Part shown: piece after piece, positions 25,755-34,224 of the stretch
Position numbering within the stretch: the first letter of the stretch is position 1
How the letters are laid out: each line of letters begins with the position of its first letter
Source: Opitutaceae bacterium
GTDB taxonomy: Bacteria; Verrucomicrobiota; Verrucomicrobiia; Opitutales; Opitutaceae
Length of the DNA: 64,000 nucleotides
NCBI GenBank assembly: GCA_028284235.1
Contig: JANQSC010000075.1
Span: forward strand, 1 to 64,000
Direction: 5' to 3'
Made by a program: the position numbers and the translations under genes
Notes under the pieces: model-generated
Seen by the model: only the letters and a program-made list of their open reading frames with translations
Databases searched by the model: none
What the model was told of the DNA's origin: nothing

Positions 25755-25833
25755 TGTAGGGGCGTTGCTTGCGACGCCCGCGTCAGTAGGCTTAGACTCA
25801 ACCATTGCGGGCGTCGCGAGCAACGCCCCTACA
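25755..25833. repeat. Family C palindromic repeat, copy 1
   Basis: Left arm TGTAGGGGCGTTGCTTGCGA, right arm GCGAGCAACGCCCCTACA, with GACGCCCGCG / GCGGGCGTC further in. A second copy is at 30782-30860. A partial end (TTGTAGGGCC) precedes it at 25735. The gap between the FeoB-associated gene and the dehydrogenase holds nothing else. Confidence 0.85.
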
Positions 25834-25862
25834 CTCACGTCGCCAATCGAACCACTTACCCG

Positions 25863-26657
25863 CTACAACCGCGGAATCGTCAAGCCGCCATCCACCATGA
25901 GGACCTGCCCCGTCGAGTACGGGAAGTCCCCACGAGCGAGAGACGCGACCGCCTTAGCCACGTCCTCCGGAAATCCCCAGCGACGCGTCACGCACAGCCC
26001 TTCCTCGATCAAGCGATCATACTTCTCGGTTACCGCCGGAGCCGAGGTCATATCGGTCTTGGTAACTCCCGGACGAATCTCGTAAACCGGAATCTCGTAT
26101 TCCCCCATGCGGGCCGCAAACAGCTGGGTCACCATACTCAGTCCCGCCTTGGCCACGCAATACTCGCCGCGATTCACCGACACCACCGTGGCGGAAATCG
26201 AAGACACGTTCACAATCGCTCCCGAAAACGACGCCTCCGCCGACTGGGCCGCAACCATGTCGTTGGCGAAGGCCTGAGTGAGGAAGAACGCGCCTTTCAA
26301 GTTCGTGTCGACGACGAAGTCGTAATTCTCCTCCGTCGTCTCCAAAATATCGAGACGCTGTTTCGGGGCAACTCCCGCATTGTTGACGAGCAGGTTCAGG
26401 GCCCCGCCCGCCGCGGATCGAGCTACCTCCACGATCGTCGCCCGTCCTTCGGCGGATCCGATATCGCCGCGAGCGTAGGCGACCTCAGCGCCAAGGGCTC
26501 GCAGTTCCGCCATCGCTTCCCCGACCGCTTCCTCCGACCGGACGCCGTTCAAGACCAAGTTCCAGCCATCCGCGGCGAGCGACCGGGCGATCCCCAGTCC
26601 AATGCCGCGCGTGCCGCCGGTTACCAGCGCCGTTTTTCGATTCGAATCGCTACTCAT
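25863..26657 (-). CDS. Short-chain dehydrogenase/reductase, last gene of the GH88 operon
   Basis: 264 residues. NAD(P)-binding TGGTRGIGLG near the N-terminus, NNAG in LLVNNAGVAPKQR, the catalytic Ser region NVSSISATVVSVNRGEYCVAKAG split over two motifs (NVSSIS and YCVAK), and a C-terminal GQVLMVDGG. The overall similarity is to 3-oxoacyl-ACP reductase-like SDRs. In this operon a role in reducing a keto-sugar, as KduD or DEH reductases do, fits better. It follows the Gfo/Idh/MocA gene by 21 bases. Substrate is inferred only from context. Confidence 0.88.
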   Translation of the reverse strand: MSSDSNRKTALVTGGTRGIGLGIARSLAADGWNLVLNGVRSEEAVGEAMAELRALGAEVAYARGDIGSAEGRATIVEVARSAAGGALNLLVNNAGVAPKQRLDILETTEENYDFVVDTNLKGAFFLTQAFANDMVAAQSAEASFSGAIVNVSSISATVVSVNRGEYCVAKAGLSMVTQLFAARMGEYEIPVYEIRPGVTKTDMTSAPAVTEKYDRLIEEGLCVTRRWGFPEDVAKAVASLARGDFPYSTGQVLMVDGGLTIPRL

Positions 26658-26678
26658 TGGTAAATCCTCCTCAAGTAG

Positions 26679-27833
26679 TTACAGTTCAGGGACATCGAGC
26701 CACTTGCGCTCTTCCCAGCTTTGCAGTCCGAGCTCGGCGAGCTGAACCCCTTTGGCGCCTTCCAACAAGGTCCAGCGGAACGGCGTATCCAGCACCACGT
26801 GCTTGAGAAACAGCTCCCATTGCACCTTGAACGCGTTGTCGTAGATTTCTTGATTCGGGATCTTCGACCAGTCGTCGAAGAAGTCGATCGGCTGATCGAT
26901 GTCCGGATTCCAAACCGGCTTAGGCGTATTGCTGTAGTGCTGGATGTGACACTCGCGCAGTCCCGCCACCGCCGAGCCCAGCTCGCCGTCCACGTGCAAT
27001 GTGAGCAAGTCGTCCCTGCGTACCCGCGTACACCAGGAGGAATTGAAATTGACCACGATCTCGCCATCCGGACCGTCGATCTCGAACATGGAGTACGCCG
27101 CGTCGTCGGCGGTGCACTTGTAGGGATTCCCGCTCTCGTCGATGCGTTCCTTGATGTGAGTCGCGCCGCGACAATTCACCGACTTCACCGGGCCGAACAA
27201 ATTGTCCAGTACGTAGCGCCAGTGGCAGAGCATATCGATCATCATTCCGCCGCCGTCTTCCTTGCGGTAGTTCCACGACGGACGCTGCGCCGGCACCGTA
27301 TGGCCTTCGAATACCCAGTATCCAAATTCCCCCGTCACCGAAAAAATACGCCCGAGGTAGCCTTTTTCGATCGCCCGTTGCAACTTGACTAGTCCCGGAA
27401 GCCAGAGCTTGTCCTGCACGACTCCGCTCTTGACTCCCTTGTCTTCGCAAAAACGGTGGAGCTCGACCGCCGTCTGCGTATCCACCGCGGTCGGCTTTTC
27501 GCAGTAGACGTGCTTGCCCGCCGTCGCGGCAGCTTTGACCGCGTCCGCGCGCCGCAGCGTGCTTTGAGCGTCAAAGTAGATCTCGAAGTCCGGGTCCGAC
27601 ATGACGCTATCCAAGTCAGTAGTCCAACGCTCGATACCCGAGCGGACAGACAAATCCCGGAGCTTGGTCTCGTTGCGACCCACCAGGATCGGCACCGGCA
27701 TAATGGTCTCCTCCGGGTTCACCCAAACGCCGCCCTGCTTGATGATCTCGACGATCGATCGCATCAAATGCTGATTCGTACCCATGCGCCCCGTGACGCC
27801 GTTCATTATAATGCCTACTTTATGCGTTTTCAT
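26679..27833 (-). CDS. Gfo/Idh/MocA family oxidoreductase
   Basis: 384 residues. The Rossmann start is KVGIIMNGVTGRMGTNQHL, a variant of the usual GxGxxG. The dinucleotide-domain motif GKHVYCEKPTAVDTQTAVEL holds the EKP signature. The C-terminal domain includes the DGGGMMIDMLCHWRYVLDNLFG region, seen as MMIDMLCHWRYVL. Such enzymes oxidise or epimerise sugars and sugar acids with NAD(P). Third of four enzyme genes in the GH88 operon; 36 bases follow the isomerase-like gene. The exact substrate is unknown. Confidence 0.9.
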   Translation of the reverse strand: MKTHKVGIIMNGVTGRMGTNQHLMRSIVEIIKQGGVWVNPEETIMPVPILVGRNETKLRDLSVRSGIERWTTDLDSVMSDPDFEIYFDAQSTLRRADAVKAAATAGKHVYCEKPTAVDTQTAVELHRFCEDKGVKSGVVQDKLWLPGLVKLQRAIEKGYLGRIFSVTGEFGYWVFEGHTVPAQRPSWNYRKEDGGGMMIDMLCHWRYVLDNLFGPVKSVNCRGATHIKERIDESGNPYKCTADDAAYSMFEIDGPDGEIVVNFNSSWCTRVRRDDLLTLHVDGELGSAVAGLRECHIQHYSNTPKPVWNPDIDQPIDFFDDWSKIPNQEIYDNAFKVQWELFLKHVVLDTPFRWTLLEGAKGVQLAELGLQSWEERKWLDVPEL

Positions 27834-27869
27834 TGATTCTAATTTTCTTTGTTTTAAACCGATCGAACT

Positions 27870-28694
27870 CTACCCCAGGGCGAGATAGGCCTCCTTGATT
27901 TTCGCGAGGTACTCGTCCTGGTCCATCGCCCAGTAGATGTTGGAGAAAATTTCGACTTCCTCGTATCCATCAAATCCTGCATTCCTCACCCATTGGCGAA
28001 TGCCCGCCACGTCGATGACTCCCTCGCCCATCAAGCCGCGGTCGTTGAGCATGTCTTCGGGCAAGTTCTTCCAATCGCAAATGTGAAACGAAAACAGGCG
28101 CCCTTTCGCCCCCGCAACCGCGATCTCCGACTCCAAGCGCTCGTCCCACCAGGTATGGAATACGTCGACCGTGATCCCCAGATTGGAATGCCCGACTTCG
28201 TCGCAAATCGCATTGGCCTGGTTCATCGAATTAACCGCGCTGCGGCTGTCCGCGTACATCGGATGCAAAGGTTCAATACCAAGTTTAACACCCGCCGCAG
28301 CCGCGTGATCGATGGTGGCGGCAATCCCGTCGGTAATCTGCTTGCGCGATTCAAAGAGCGACTGGCCCGGCGTCGCTCCGCAAACGAGCACCACCAGCGG
28401 GGCGCCGATAGCGGCCGCCTCGTCCACGATCCGCTTGTTCTCGTCGATCGCCTTCTGCCGGGCAATTCCCTCTAGCGCCGTGAAAAACCCGCCTCGCACG
28501 TAGCAAGCCACGTCGACGCCTTCCCCGCGAATGCGATTGCCCGCCGCCTGGTGGCTCATTCCGCTGGAAGCCACCGCGTCCTGCCAAACAGACATCGCGG
28601 CGACTCCGGCCGCCGCGTACTTTCGAGCGGCTTCCTCGACTCCCCAAGGTTTTGTTGTGATACTGTGGATACAGAGTTTCGACAAATCAGACAT
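27870..28694 (-). CDS. TIM-barrel sugar isomerase/epimerase-like protein
   Basis: 274 residues of the AP endonuclease family 2 / xylose isomerase-like barrel: LCIHSITTKPWGVEEAARKY, GIEPLHPMYADSRSAVNSM, LGITVDVFHTWWDE, FSFHICDWKN and GFDGYEEVEIFSN. The Glu, Asp, His and Glu residues expected to bind the metal are in place. It probably isomerises or epimerises a sugar or keto-sugar made by the neighbouring dehydrogenases. It follows GH88 by 16 bases in one operon. Confidence 0.88.
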   Translation of the reverse strand: MSDLSKLCIHSITTKPWGVEEAARKYAAAGVAAMSVWQDAVASSGMSHQAAGNRIRGEGVDVACYVRGGFFTALEGIARQKAIDENKRIVDEAAAIGAPLVVLVCGATPGQSLFESRKQITDGIAATIDHAAAAGVKLGIEPLHPMYADSRSAVNSMNQANAICDEVGHSNLGITVDVFHTWWDERLESEIAVAGAKGRLFSFHICDWKNLPEDMLNDRGLMGEGVIDVAGIRQWVRNAGFDGYEEVEIFSNIYWAMDQDEYLAKIKEAYLALG

Positions 28695-28710
28695 GACGCG
28701 TTTCCTTCAA

Positions 28711-30090
28711 TTACTTCTCAAGACAGCCGAAAAACGTGTAATACGACTCGTCACGAACCATGCGCTGCACAAGGAGCGCCGCTTCGCGAATGTGGTAGTC
28801 GCCCCACTGGCTCGACTCGCTGCTGGCAACCGACTCCCCGATCTGAACGCAGTCCCAGCCGTTGGGCTCGTGATAGATGGAGTGCAGCAGCAGTCCTTGG
28901 TGCTCTTTGTCTTCGCTCAGATAGCGAGAACTCAGCAATGTACGCATGCTCGTGAGCCCCGCCGACCAGTATTTGCCGCCTTCCTCCGAATCAACTCCGA
29001 GATAGCGGCCCAGACGCAACAAGCCCTGAGCGCCGATAGCCGCGGCCGTGCTGTCAATCGGCTCGTACTCGTTGAACGGCTCGGAAACCCGATTGCGCCA
29101 GTCGCCAAGCTTGTGCAACTTCGGAGCGCCGCCGTCCCAATAGGGAATTCCATCGATCGGAGTATTCTCGATAAACCAGTCGCAGGTCGCCCGAGCCCCT
29201 TTCAAGCAGATCGCCTTGAGTACCTCTTTGCCTCCGAACGGCTCGAACGCTTTCTTCGGCAAGGTGTCGATAAACTCGAGCTCCTCGGCGAATCCGACCA
29301 TCGCCCACGACAATCCGCGCGTCCAAGTCGTGTATCCACTAAACCCTTGCTGGGCATTCGGACAACGATAGCGGCCGTCGTTCGTATTGAAAATGCTCTC
29401 GTGAGCGGTGCGCCCCCATTCGTCGTACTTGTCCCGACCTTCCCCGTAGTAGACGCTGTAGCGGGCGGTAGACAAAATGTGGTCCACCGCTCTGCCCAGC
29501 AGACTGATCGGAGAATCGTTCTCGCCCATCAACACGTGTCCCAATGCGTGGGCAACCATGACGATGCGGCAGCTGCGAATCGTATCCACAAAGAGACTAT
29601 GCGGCCCATTGAACGAGTAGATGTATCCGCCACCGCCGTGGATCTCGGTCCAGCGGCTGGCTTGCACCGCGCCGGACACTTTCAAGGCCAACTCGCAAAA
29701 ATCACGCTCCGCTTGCGACCCTTCGGCTTTCCCCTCGTTGATCAACCGCAGCCAGTTTCCGTAGCAGCTCAAATTGTTGAAGCCGTGGTCGTGAACGCCG
29801 ACATGGCTCACATGCGTGGCCATGCGCTCAACCGTCCGCTTTTTTCCCAGCTCCAAGAATCGTTCGTCGCCGGTCGCGTCGAACTGCAGGAACGACGACC
29901 CGTATACAAAGCCCTCCGTCCATTCCGTCCATCCGCGAGTCGTGTACTTGCCATTGACCGTGAAGACGGGGGACCCCTTCCCCATGTCGTATTCGTTTTC
30001 GATCAGATCGATCTTCTCGCCCGACAGCGCCCAGAAATGATCCAGCGCGTCCGATAGCGATTCAGGAGTGATTGTAGTGTCTATGTTCAT
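28711..30090 (-). CDS. Glycoside hydrolase family 88, unsaturated uronyl hydrolase
   Basis: 459 residues from ATG 30090, five bases after the regulator gene ends. The (alpha/alpha)6 barrel motifs of GH88 are present: TTRGWTEWTEGFVYGS, DHGFNNLSCYGNW, GYTTWTRGLSWAMVGFAEE and EPIDSTAAAIGAQGLLRLG. These enzymes add water to the double bond of 4,5-unsaturated uronic acids left by polysaccharide lyases, giving a keto-uronate. There is no signal peptide, so it acts in the cytoplasm on imported oligosaccharides. No lyase is in the window. Confidence 0.85.
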   Translation of the reverse strand: MNIDTTITPESLSDALDHFWALSGEKIDLIENEYDMGKGSPVFTVNGKYTTRGWTEWTEGFVYGSSFLQFDATGDERFLELGKKRTVERMATHVSHVGVHDHGFNNLSCYGNWLRLINEGKAEGSQAERDFCELALKVSGAVQASRWTEIHGGGGYIYSFNGPHSLFVDTIRSCRIVMVAHALGHVLMGENDSPISLLGRAVDHILSTARYSVYYGEGRDKYDEWGRTAHESIFNTNDGRYRCPNAQQGFSGYTTWTRGLSWAMVGFAEELEFIDTLPKKAFEPFGGKEVLKAICLKGARATCDWFIENTPIDGIPYWDGGAPKLHKLGDWRNRVSEPFNEYEPIDSTAAAIGAQGLLRLGRYLGVDSEEGGKYWSAGLTSMRTLLSSRYLSEDKEHQGLLLHSIYHEPNGWDCVQIGESVASSESSQWGDYHIREAALLVQRMVRDESYYTFFGCLEK

Positions 30091-30095
30091 ACGAA

Positions 30096-30653
30096 TTAAT
30101 AGCGTTTGTCTTTGCGAATGTGAACGATCATGAACTGGCAGTCCTCGAGCGCCTCGTAGGCGTGCTCCTGGATCGCGTCGAATTGAATGCTCTGCCCCTC
30201 GGCCAAAACTTGCGTCTCCTGAGGAAGCGACACCTCGAGCACGCCCTTCAACACCCAGCAAATCTCGTGGTCGTCGTGGTGAATCTCGGGCTTGGAAATA
30301 CGCGCCCCCTTCTTGGCCTCGCCAAGGAGACAGTTGGCGTTGGCGTAGCGAACCGCTCTAAAAAGGAAATCGCCCGCCTCGTAGGACTCCGACTCTTTCC
30401 GGTTAGAAAGCGGCGCCTCTGCCAAGGTCATCAAGTCCGTGGCCCGCATCCCAAATACGCGGCCAATCTTGAAGAGCGTCTCTACCTCAGCCTGCGACTG
30501 GTTCCGCTCCAACTTCGAAATCACCGCAATCGAAACGCCGCTCGCCTGCGAAAGCGCGCTTAAAGTCATGTCCGAGCGCTTCCGAATTTCCCGCAAAACC
30601 GAGAAATCAAACATGGGCAAGGCGCTTTCCTCCTCTATCAGGACGTTCGACAT
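30096..30653 (-). CDS. XRE-family regulator with C-terminal cupin, first gene of the GH88 operon
   Basis: 185 residues. A helix-turn-helix at about residues 17-70 (LREIRKRSDMTLSALSQASG, ISKLERNQSQ) is followed by a cupin sensor domain (ISKPEIHHDDHEICWVLKGV, ... EGQSIQFDAIQEHAYEAL). Such proteins bind a small ligand in the cupin and control the adjacent catabolic genes. The gene overlaps none but ends 5 bases before GH88, so it is probably autoregulated. A perfect 8-base inverted repeat 60 bases upstream is a candidate operator. A start at 30614 is an alternative. Confidence 0.9.
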   Translation of the reverse strand: MSNVLIEEESALPMFDFSVLREIRKRSDMTLSALSQASGVSIAVISKLERNQSQAEVETLFKIGRVFGMRATDLMTLAEAPLSNRKESESYEAGDFLFRAVRYANANCLLGEAKKGARISKPEIHHDDHEICWVLKGVLEVSLPQETQVLAEGQSIQFDAIQEHAYEALEDCQFMIVHIRKDKRY

Positions 30654-30712
30654 TCACCGAATGAACGCCTTTTGTTTTTCCTTAGCAAGCTTTTTTGTCC
30701 CAAATTTTATTG

Positions 30713-30742
30713 TTTGAGAAAATTCAGGCAGATATTCTCAAA
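30713..30742. promoter_or_regulatory. Candidate operator of the XRE-cupin regulator
   Basis: TTTGAGAA and TTCTCAAA form a perfect inverted repeat separated by 14 bases (centres 22 bases apart, two helical turns), about 60 bases upstream of the regulator gene. The surrounding DNA is A+T rich, unlike the coding regions. Confidence 0.5.
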
Positions 30743-30781
30743 ACTCAGAACGGAGCCTGCATGCATGTCCTATCACTCAAT

Positions 30782-30860
30782 TGTAGGGGCGTTGCTCGCG
30801 ACGCCCGCATTGGCCATTCCCATTCGTACAAACGCGGGCGTCGCGAGCCACGCCCCTACA
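30782..30860. repeat. Family C palindromic repeat, copy 2
   Basis: Left arm TGTAGGGGCGTTGCTCGCGA, right arm GCGAGCCACGCCCCTACA, the same layout as 25755-25833. It lies in the 30654-31030 gap between xylA and the GH88 operon, which also holds family D and one more hairpin. Confidence 0.85.
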
Positions 30861-30906
30861 AATCAATAAGATGCGCCGCGCAAAGCACACCAGAGACGAA
30901 CCTTAT

Positions 30907-30960
30907 TTGTCGACGTAGGAGACAACCTATTTGCCTCCGCGGCCGCGGAGGCATCCTAGC
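30907..30960. repeat. Family D 54-bp repeat, copy 1
   Basis: Aligns without gaps to 40488-40541. It contains TTGTC/GACAA and then a perfect 20-base palindrome, GCCTCCGCGGCCGCGGAGGC. Differences from the other copy inside the palindrome are paired, so folding is kept. Confidence 0.8.
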
Positions 30961-30977
30961 CCCGATCCCATGAGGGG

Positions 30978-31005
30978 CCCCGACGTAGTCGGTGGCTGGT
31001 CGGGG
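30978..31005. repeat. Short hairpin downstream of xylA
   Basis: CCCCGAC and GTCGGGG pair over a 14-base loop, 25 bases past the xylA stop. There is no T run, so it is not a typical intrinsic terminator. Similar CCCGAC/GTCGGG hairpins occur near 2760. Confidence 0.5.
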
Positions 31006-31030
31006 CGATGACATTAAAAACCAGACGGTC

Positions 31031-32359
31031 TTAAATATAGTCGTTCACGATTTGCTCGAATCGCTCTTGCTTGCCGCTGGTTTGGGCAGGCTCGCCGCCG
31101 GCGCTGCCGATTGCGTAGATCTCCTCGAGCGAGAGCTCGCCATTTTCGAAACGGGCGCCGTCGCCCGAGTCGAAACTCTGGTAGCGCTCCGCTTTCAGAC
31201 CCGGAAGCTTGGATTCGCGCAGAATCTTGTCTGCGATGAGGGACGCCCGGGCAAACGCGTCCATTCCCGCGATGTGGGCGATGAAGATATCCTCCAGATC
31301 GGTCGAGTTGCGTCGGGTCTTGGCGTCGAAGTTGACGCCGCCTCCCTTGAAGCCGCCCGCTTTGAGAATGACCAGCATGGCTTCCGTCAACTCGTTGAGG
31401 TTCATCGGGAATTGGTCGGTATCCCAACCGTTCTGGTAGTCGCCGCGATTGGCGTCGATACTGCCGAGCACACCCGCGTCCGCCGCCACTTGCAGTTCGT
31501 GGTCGAACGTATGTCCCGCTAGCGTGGCGTGGTTCACTTCGATGTTGAGCGAAAAGTCCTCCAGAAGATCGTGCTGTCTCAAGAATCCAATGACCGTCTC
31601 GCAGTCGAAGTCGTACTGGTGCTTGGACGGCTCCGCCGGCTTCGGCTCGATGAAGAACTGCCCCGTGAATCCTTGGCCGCGGGCATAGTCGCGGGCCATC
31701 GTCAACATTCGGGCCAAGTGCTCCTTCTCGCGCTTGGTGTCAGTATTGAGGAGGGACATGTAGCCTTCCCGGCCGCCCCAGAAAACGTAGTTCTCGCCGC
31801 CCAGCGCGATCGTCGCGTCGATGGCGTTCTTCAACTGGGCTCCGGCGTAGGCAACCACGTTGAAGTCAGGATTCGTGGCCGCCCCGTTCATGTAGCGCGG
31901 ATTGCTAAACAGATTCGACGTGCCCCAAAGCAGTTTCAGCCCCGAAGCCGCTTGCTTCTCTTTCGCGTATTCAACGATCGCCGACAAATTGGATTCCGAC
32001 TCGCCAAAACTCGCCCCCTCCTCGATCAAGTCGAAGTCGTGGAAGCAATAGTATGGGACGCCCATTTTGGTAATGAACTCGAACGCCGCGTCCATCTTCC
32101 CTTTCGCTCGAGCGATTGCGTCCGCCCCGTCCGCCCATGGATACTGCTTCGTTCCCGGCCCGAATGGATCGTTGCCCGTGCCGCAGAAGGTGTGCCAGTA
32201 GCAAATCGCGAAACGAAATAGCTCCTTCATCGACTTGCCGCCAATCTCCTGCTCAGGGTTGTACCACTTGAAAGCGAGCGGATTGTCGCTGTCGCGGCCT
32301 TCATAGGCGATCTCTCCAATGCCTGGAAAATACTCTTTGTCTCCTTGTACTATGCTCAT
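31031..32359 (-). CDS. xylA: Xylose isomerase
   Basis: 442 residues, the usual length of the long class II enzymes. Motifs: FRFAICYWHTFCGTG, PYYCFHDFDL (catalytic His-Asp), LWGTSNLFSNPRYMNGAAT, YVFWGGREGY, FFIEPKPAEPSKHQYDFD and NIEVNHATLAGHTFDHE. The last two carry metal-binding Glu, Asp and His residues. It converts D-xylose to D-xylulose in the cytoplasm. No xylulokinase gene is in the window. A divergent AraC-type regulator lies 265 bases away, with two direct repeats in between. Confidence 0.96.
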   Translation of the reverse strand: MSIVQGDKEYFPGIGEIAYEGRDSDNPLAFKWYNPEQEIGGKSMKELFRFAICYWHTFCGTGNDPFGPGTKQYPWADGADAIARAKGKMDAAFEFITKMGVPYYCFHDFDLIEEGASFGESESNLSAIVEYAKEKQAASGLKLLWGTSNLFSNPRYMNGAATNPDFNVVAYAGAQLKNAIDATIALGGENYVFWGGREGYMSLLNTDTKREKEHLARMLTMARDYARGQGFTGQFFIEPKPAEPSKHQYDFDCETVIGFLRQHDLLEDFSLNIEVNHATLAGHTFDHELQVAADAGVLGSIDANRGDYQNGWDTDQFPMNLNELTEAMLVILKAGGFKGGGVNFDAKTRRNSTDLEDIFIAHIAGMDAFARASLIADKILRESKLPGLKAERYQSFDSGDGARFENGELSLEEIYAIGSAGGEPAQTSGKQERFEQIVNDYI

Positions 32360-32503
32360 CGTTGTAATCGGTTGGGTCTTTGAGGTTTATTGAAAATGAG
32401 GCGACCATTAAAGCAGCTCGAACGAACTGAGAAAGCGAATTCTCCCGCTCCCATGCGCCAACCTCACGAGTATGCCAAACCCGATCGGCACCTCGCCTTA
32501 AAC

Positions 32504-32533
32504 ATAGTCTCAAAATCTAGCACAATAGTCTCA
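32504..32533. promoter_or_regulatory. Candidate AraC/XylR-type operator upstream of xylA
   Basis: ATAGTCTCA occurs twice in the same direction, starting at 32504 and 32525, exactly 21 bases apart. That is the spacing typical of paired half-sites for AraC-family dimers. It lies between xylA and the divergent AraC-type gene. Confidence 0.6.
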
Positions 32534-32624
32534 CTAACTGTTTGACCCGACATTACCTCCCATTCACTAAACTAGACGACAACTTGGAACTCGCCTAGCA
32601 CGATTGTATTGTCCCCGAACCCCC

Positions 32625-33536
32625 ATGACCGGAATACTCGCGAAAGGGAAAAACTACTTCGAAGACCCCGCCTACCCCATCACCGTTCGGCACGTCGCCT
32701 CGTCGTCCGGCCCCAGGCCCTCCCACGACCACGACCTGACCGAAGTCAAACACGCCCACGACTTCAACGAACTAGTCGTCATCGTCGGGGGCACTGCTCT
32801 GCATTGGCTCAACGGAGACGAGTTCCCCGTGGTCGCGGGCGACGTGTTTCTTCTCCAAGGCAACCAGGACCACTACTTTCACCAGCGCGACCGGCTCGAG
32901 ATGATCAACATCATGTACGATCCCGAGGCCATCGAGCTCCCCGAAAACCGGCTACTAAAAATGCCCGGATACTGCGCCCTTTTCCTTCTCGAGCCCGTTT
33001 TCCGCAAGCAGCACCGGTTCTCCAGCCACCTGAGACTCGACCGGATCGCCCTCTCCCGAGCCGAACGGATCGCTCGCGAAATGGTCTTGGAAGTCGAACA
33101 GCAAAAAGACGGTTACGAGTCTGCCCTCCTCGCCAAACTCATCGACCTACTCGTATTTCTATCCCGGTCCTACCAGCAGTCCCCCTCGGAATCCAATCGC
33201 TCCGCCGCCTTGCTTCGAGTCGGCAAGGTGATCAGCAGCATGGAGCAAGACTGCGCCCGCGACTGGAAGCTCGACGATTTCATCGCCATGTCCCGCCTTT
33301 CCCGCAGCCACTTCATTCGCACCTTCACCCGGGCCACTCGTCTCCCGCCTTTCGAGTACCTCATCCAGCTTCGCCTTCAAAACGCCATGCGACTCCTCCG
33401 GACCTCCCGGCTCACCGTCTCGCAAATCGCCTTCGAAGTCGGCTTCAACGACAGCAACTACTTCACCCGCCAATTCTCCAAGCGGAAAGGGGTTTCCCCG
33501 TCGGCCTATCGAAAATCGCTCGAGCCCGCTCCCTGA
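32625..33536 (+). CDS. AraC-family transcriptional regulator
   Basis: 303 residues from ATG 32625. The N-terminal cupin includes HDFNELVVIVGGTALHWL and GDVFLLQGNQDHYFH; the C-terminal pair of helix-turn-helix motifs is DFIAMSRLSRSHFIRTFTRA and SQIAFEVGFNDSNYFTRQFS, ending in KRKGVSPSAYRK. The layout is like RhaR/RhaS and XylR regulators that sense sugars. Its divergent position suggests control of xylA and itself, probably through the direct repeats at 32504-32533. The inducer is presumably xylose or a related pentose. Confidence 0.92.
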   Translation: MTGILAKGKNYFEDPAYPITVRHVASSSGPRPSHDHDLTEVKHAHDFNELVVIVGGTALHWLNGDEFPVVAGDVFLLQGNQDHYFHQRDRLEMINIMYDPEAIELPENRLLKMPGYCALFLLEPVFRKQHRFSSHLRLDRIALSRAERIAREMVLEVEQQKDGYESALLAKLIDLLVFLSRSYQQSPSESNRSAALLRVGKVISSMEQDCARDWKLDDFIAMSRLSRSHFIRTFTRATRLPPFEYLIQLRLQNAMRLLRTSRLTVSQIAFEVGFNDSNYFTRQFSKRKGVSPSAYRKSLEPAP

Positions 33537-33699
33537 TCTCGAGTACGAGTTTCTACCCATACCCTTCCATTTCCCCCTAGCCCGACGGCCGAAATCCAAC
33601 CGTTACGCACACCCCAAACGCGACCCATTGAAGGATATCCCTCATTTCGCGCCCGCCCCCGTAAAGGCATTCGCGCCCGCTCCGATTCATGGTTCGTTC

Positions 33700-34224
33700 A
33701 TGAGCAACGCCAACCCAAACGCGCCCGTCTTCTATTCAATTCTGTCCGCGCTCGCCTGCGCCCTTTGCCTCGTCCCGAACGCGAGCGGAAGCGGCGAGGG
33801 GCCGCCAATCGCCGACGCCGATATTCTCGACACGATCGAGGTGTCCGAAACCGGTAGCGAGCCGCCGCAGCCAGGAGTCTTCTTCGCGGGAATTATCGAA
33901 AGCCGCCGCCAGATCGAATTCCTCTCTAGCCGCAAGCAGTACGAGGAGCTGCTGAAAGTCGTCGCCCAATTTCGAGAGTCCCTCGCTCAGGCCGCAAACG
34001 TCCTGCCGGCCGAAGACGCCCAGCGAACCGCTCGATTCACCGCCGCCTCACGCTCCCTTCAACGCCTCTCGAAAGCCGTTCACACATTCATGTGGGAAGG
34101 CGAGGAGCGCAACCTCTTCGACGCCGCCGACAAGCTCGGCCAGCTCGTGGCCAATATCGATTCGCTCATCACTCCCGACGAGCGAGCGCTTGCCCTCAAG
34201 CACATCGAAGAGGCTAAAGGCTAG
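33700..34224 (+). CDS. Hypothetical exported protein
   Basis: 174 residues from ATG 33700, which begins an exported-protein leader (MSNANPNAPVFYSILSALAC, ... LCLVPNASGSG). The mature part is Ser/Glu-rich, then helical with heptad-like leucines (KQYEELLKVVAQFRESLAQA, ... DAADKLGQLVANIDSLI). No family recognised. Its last 11 bases overlap the end of the convergent IclR gene. An open frame reaches back to 33628 but its Ala/Pro-rich start looks non-coding. Confidence 0.6.
   Translation: MSNANPNAPVFYSILSALACALCLVPNASGSGEGPPIADADILDTIEVSETGSEPPQPGVFFAGIIESRRQIEFLSSRKQYEELLKVVAQFRESLAQAANVLPAEDAQRTARFTAASRSLQRLSKAVHTFMWEGEERNLFDAADKLGQLVANIDSLITPDERALALKHIEEAKG

Noticed and set aside
28531..30057. 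508-residue forward frame
   Set aside because: Antisense to GH88; its composition is a complement shadow.
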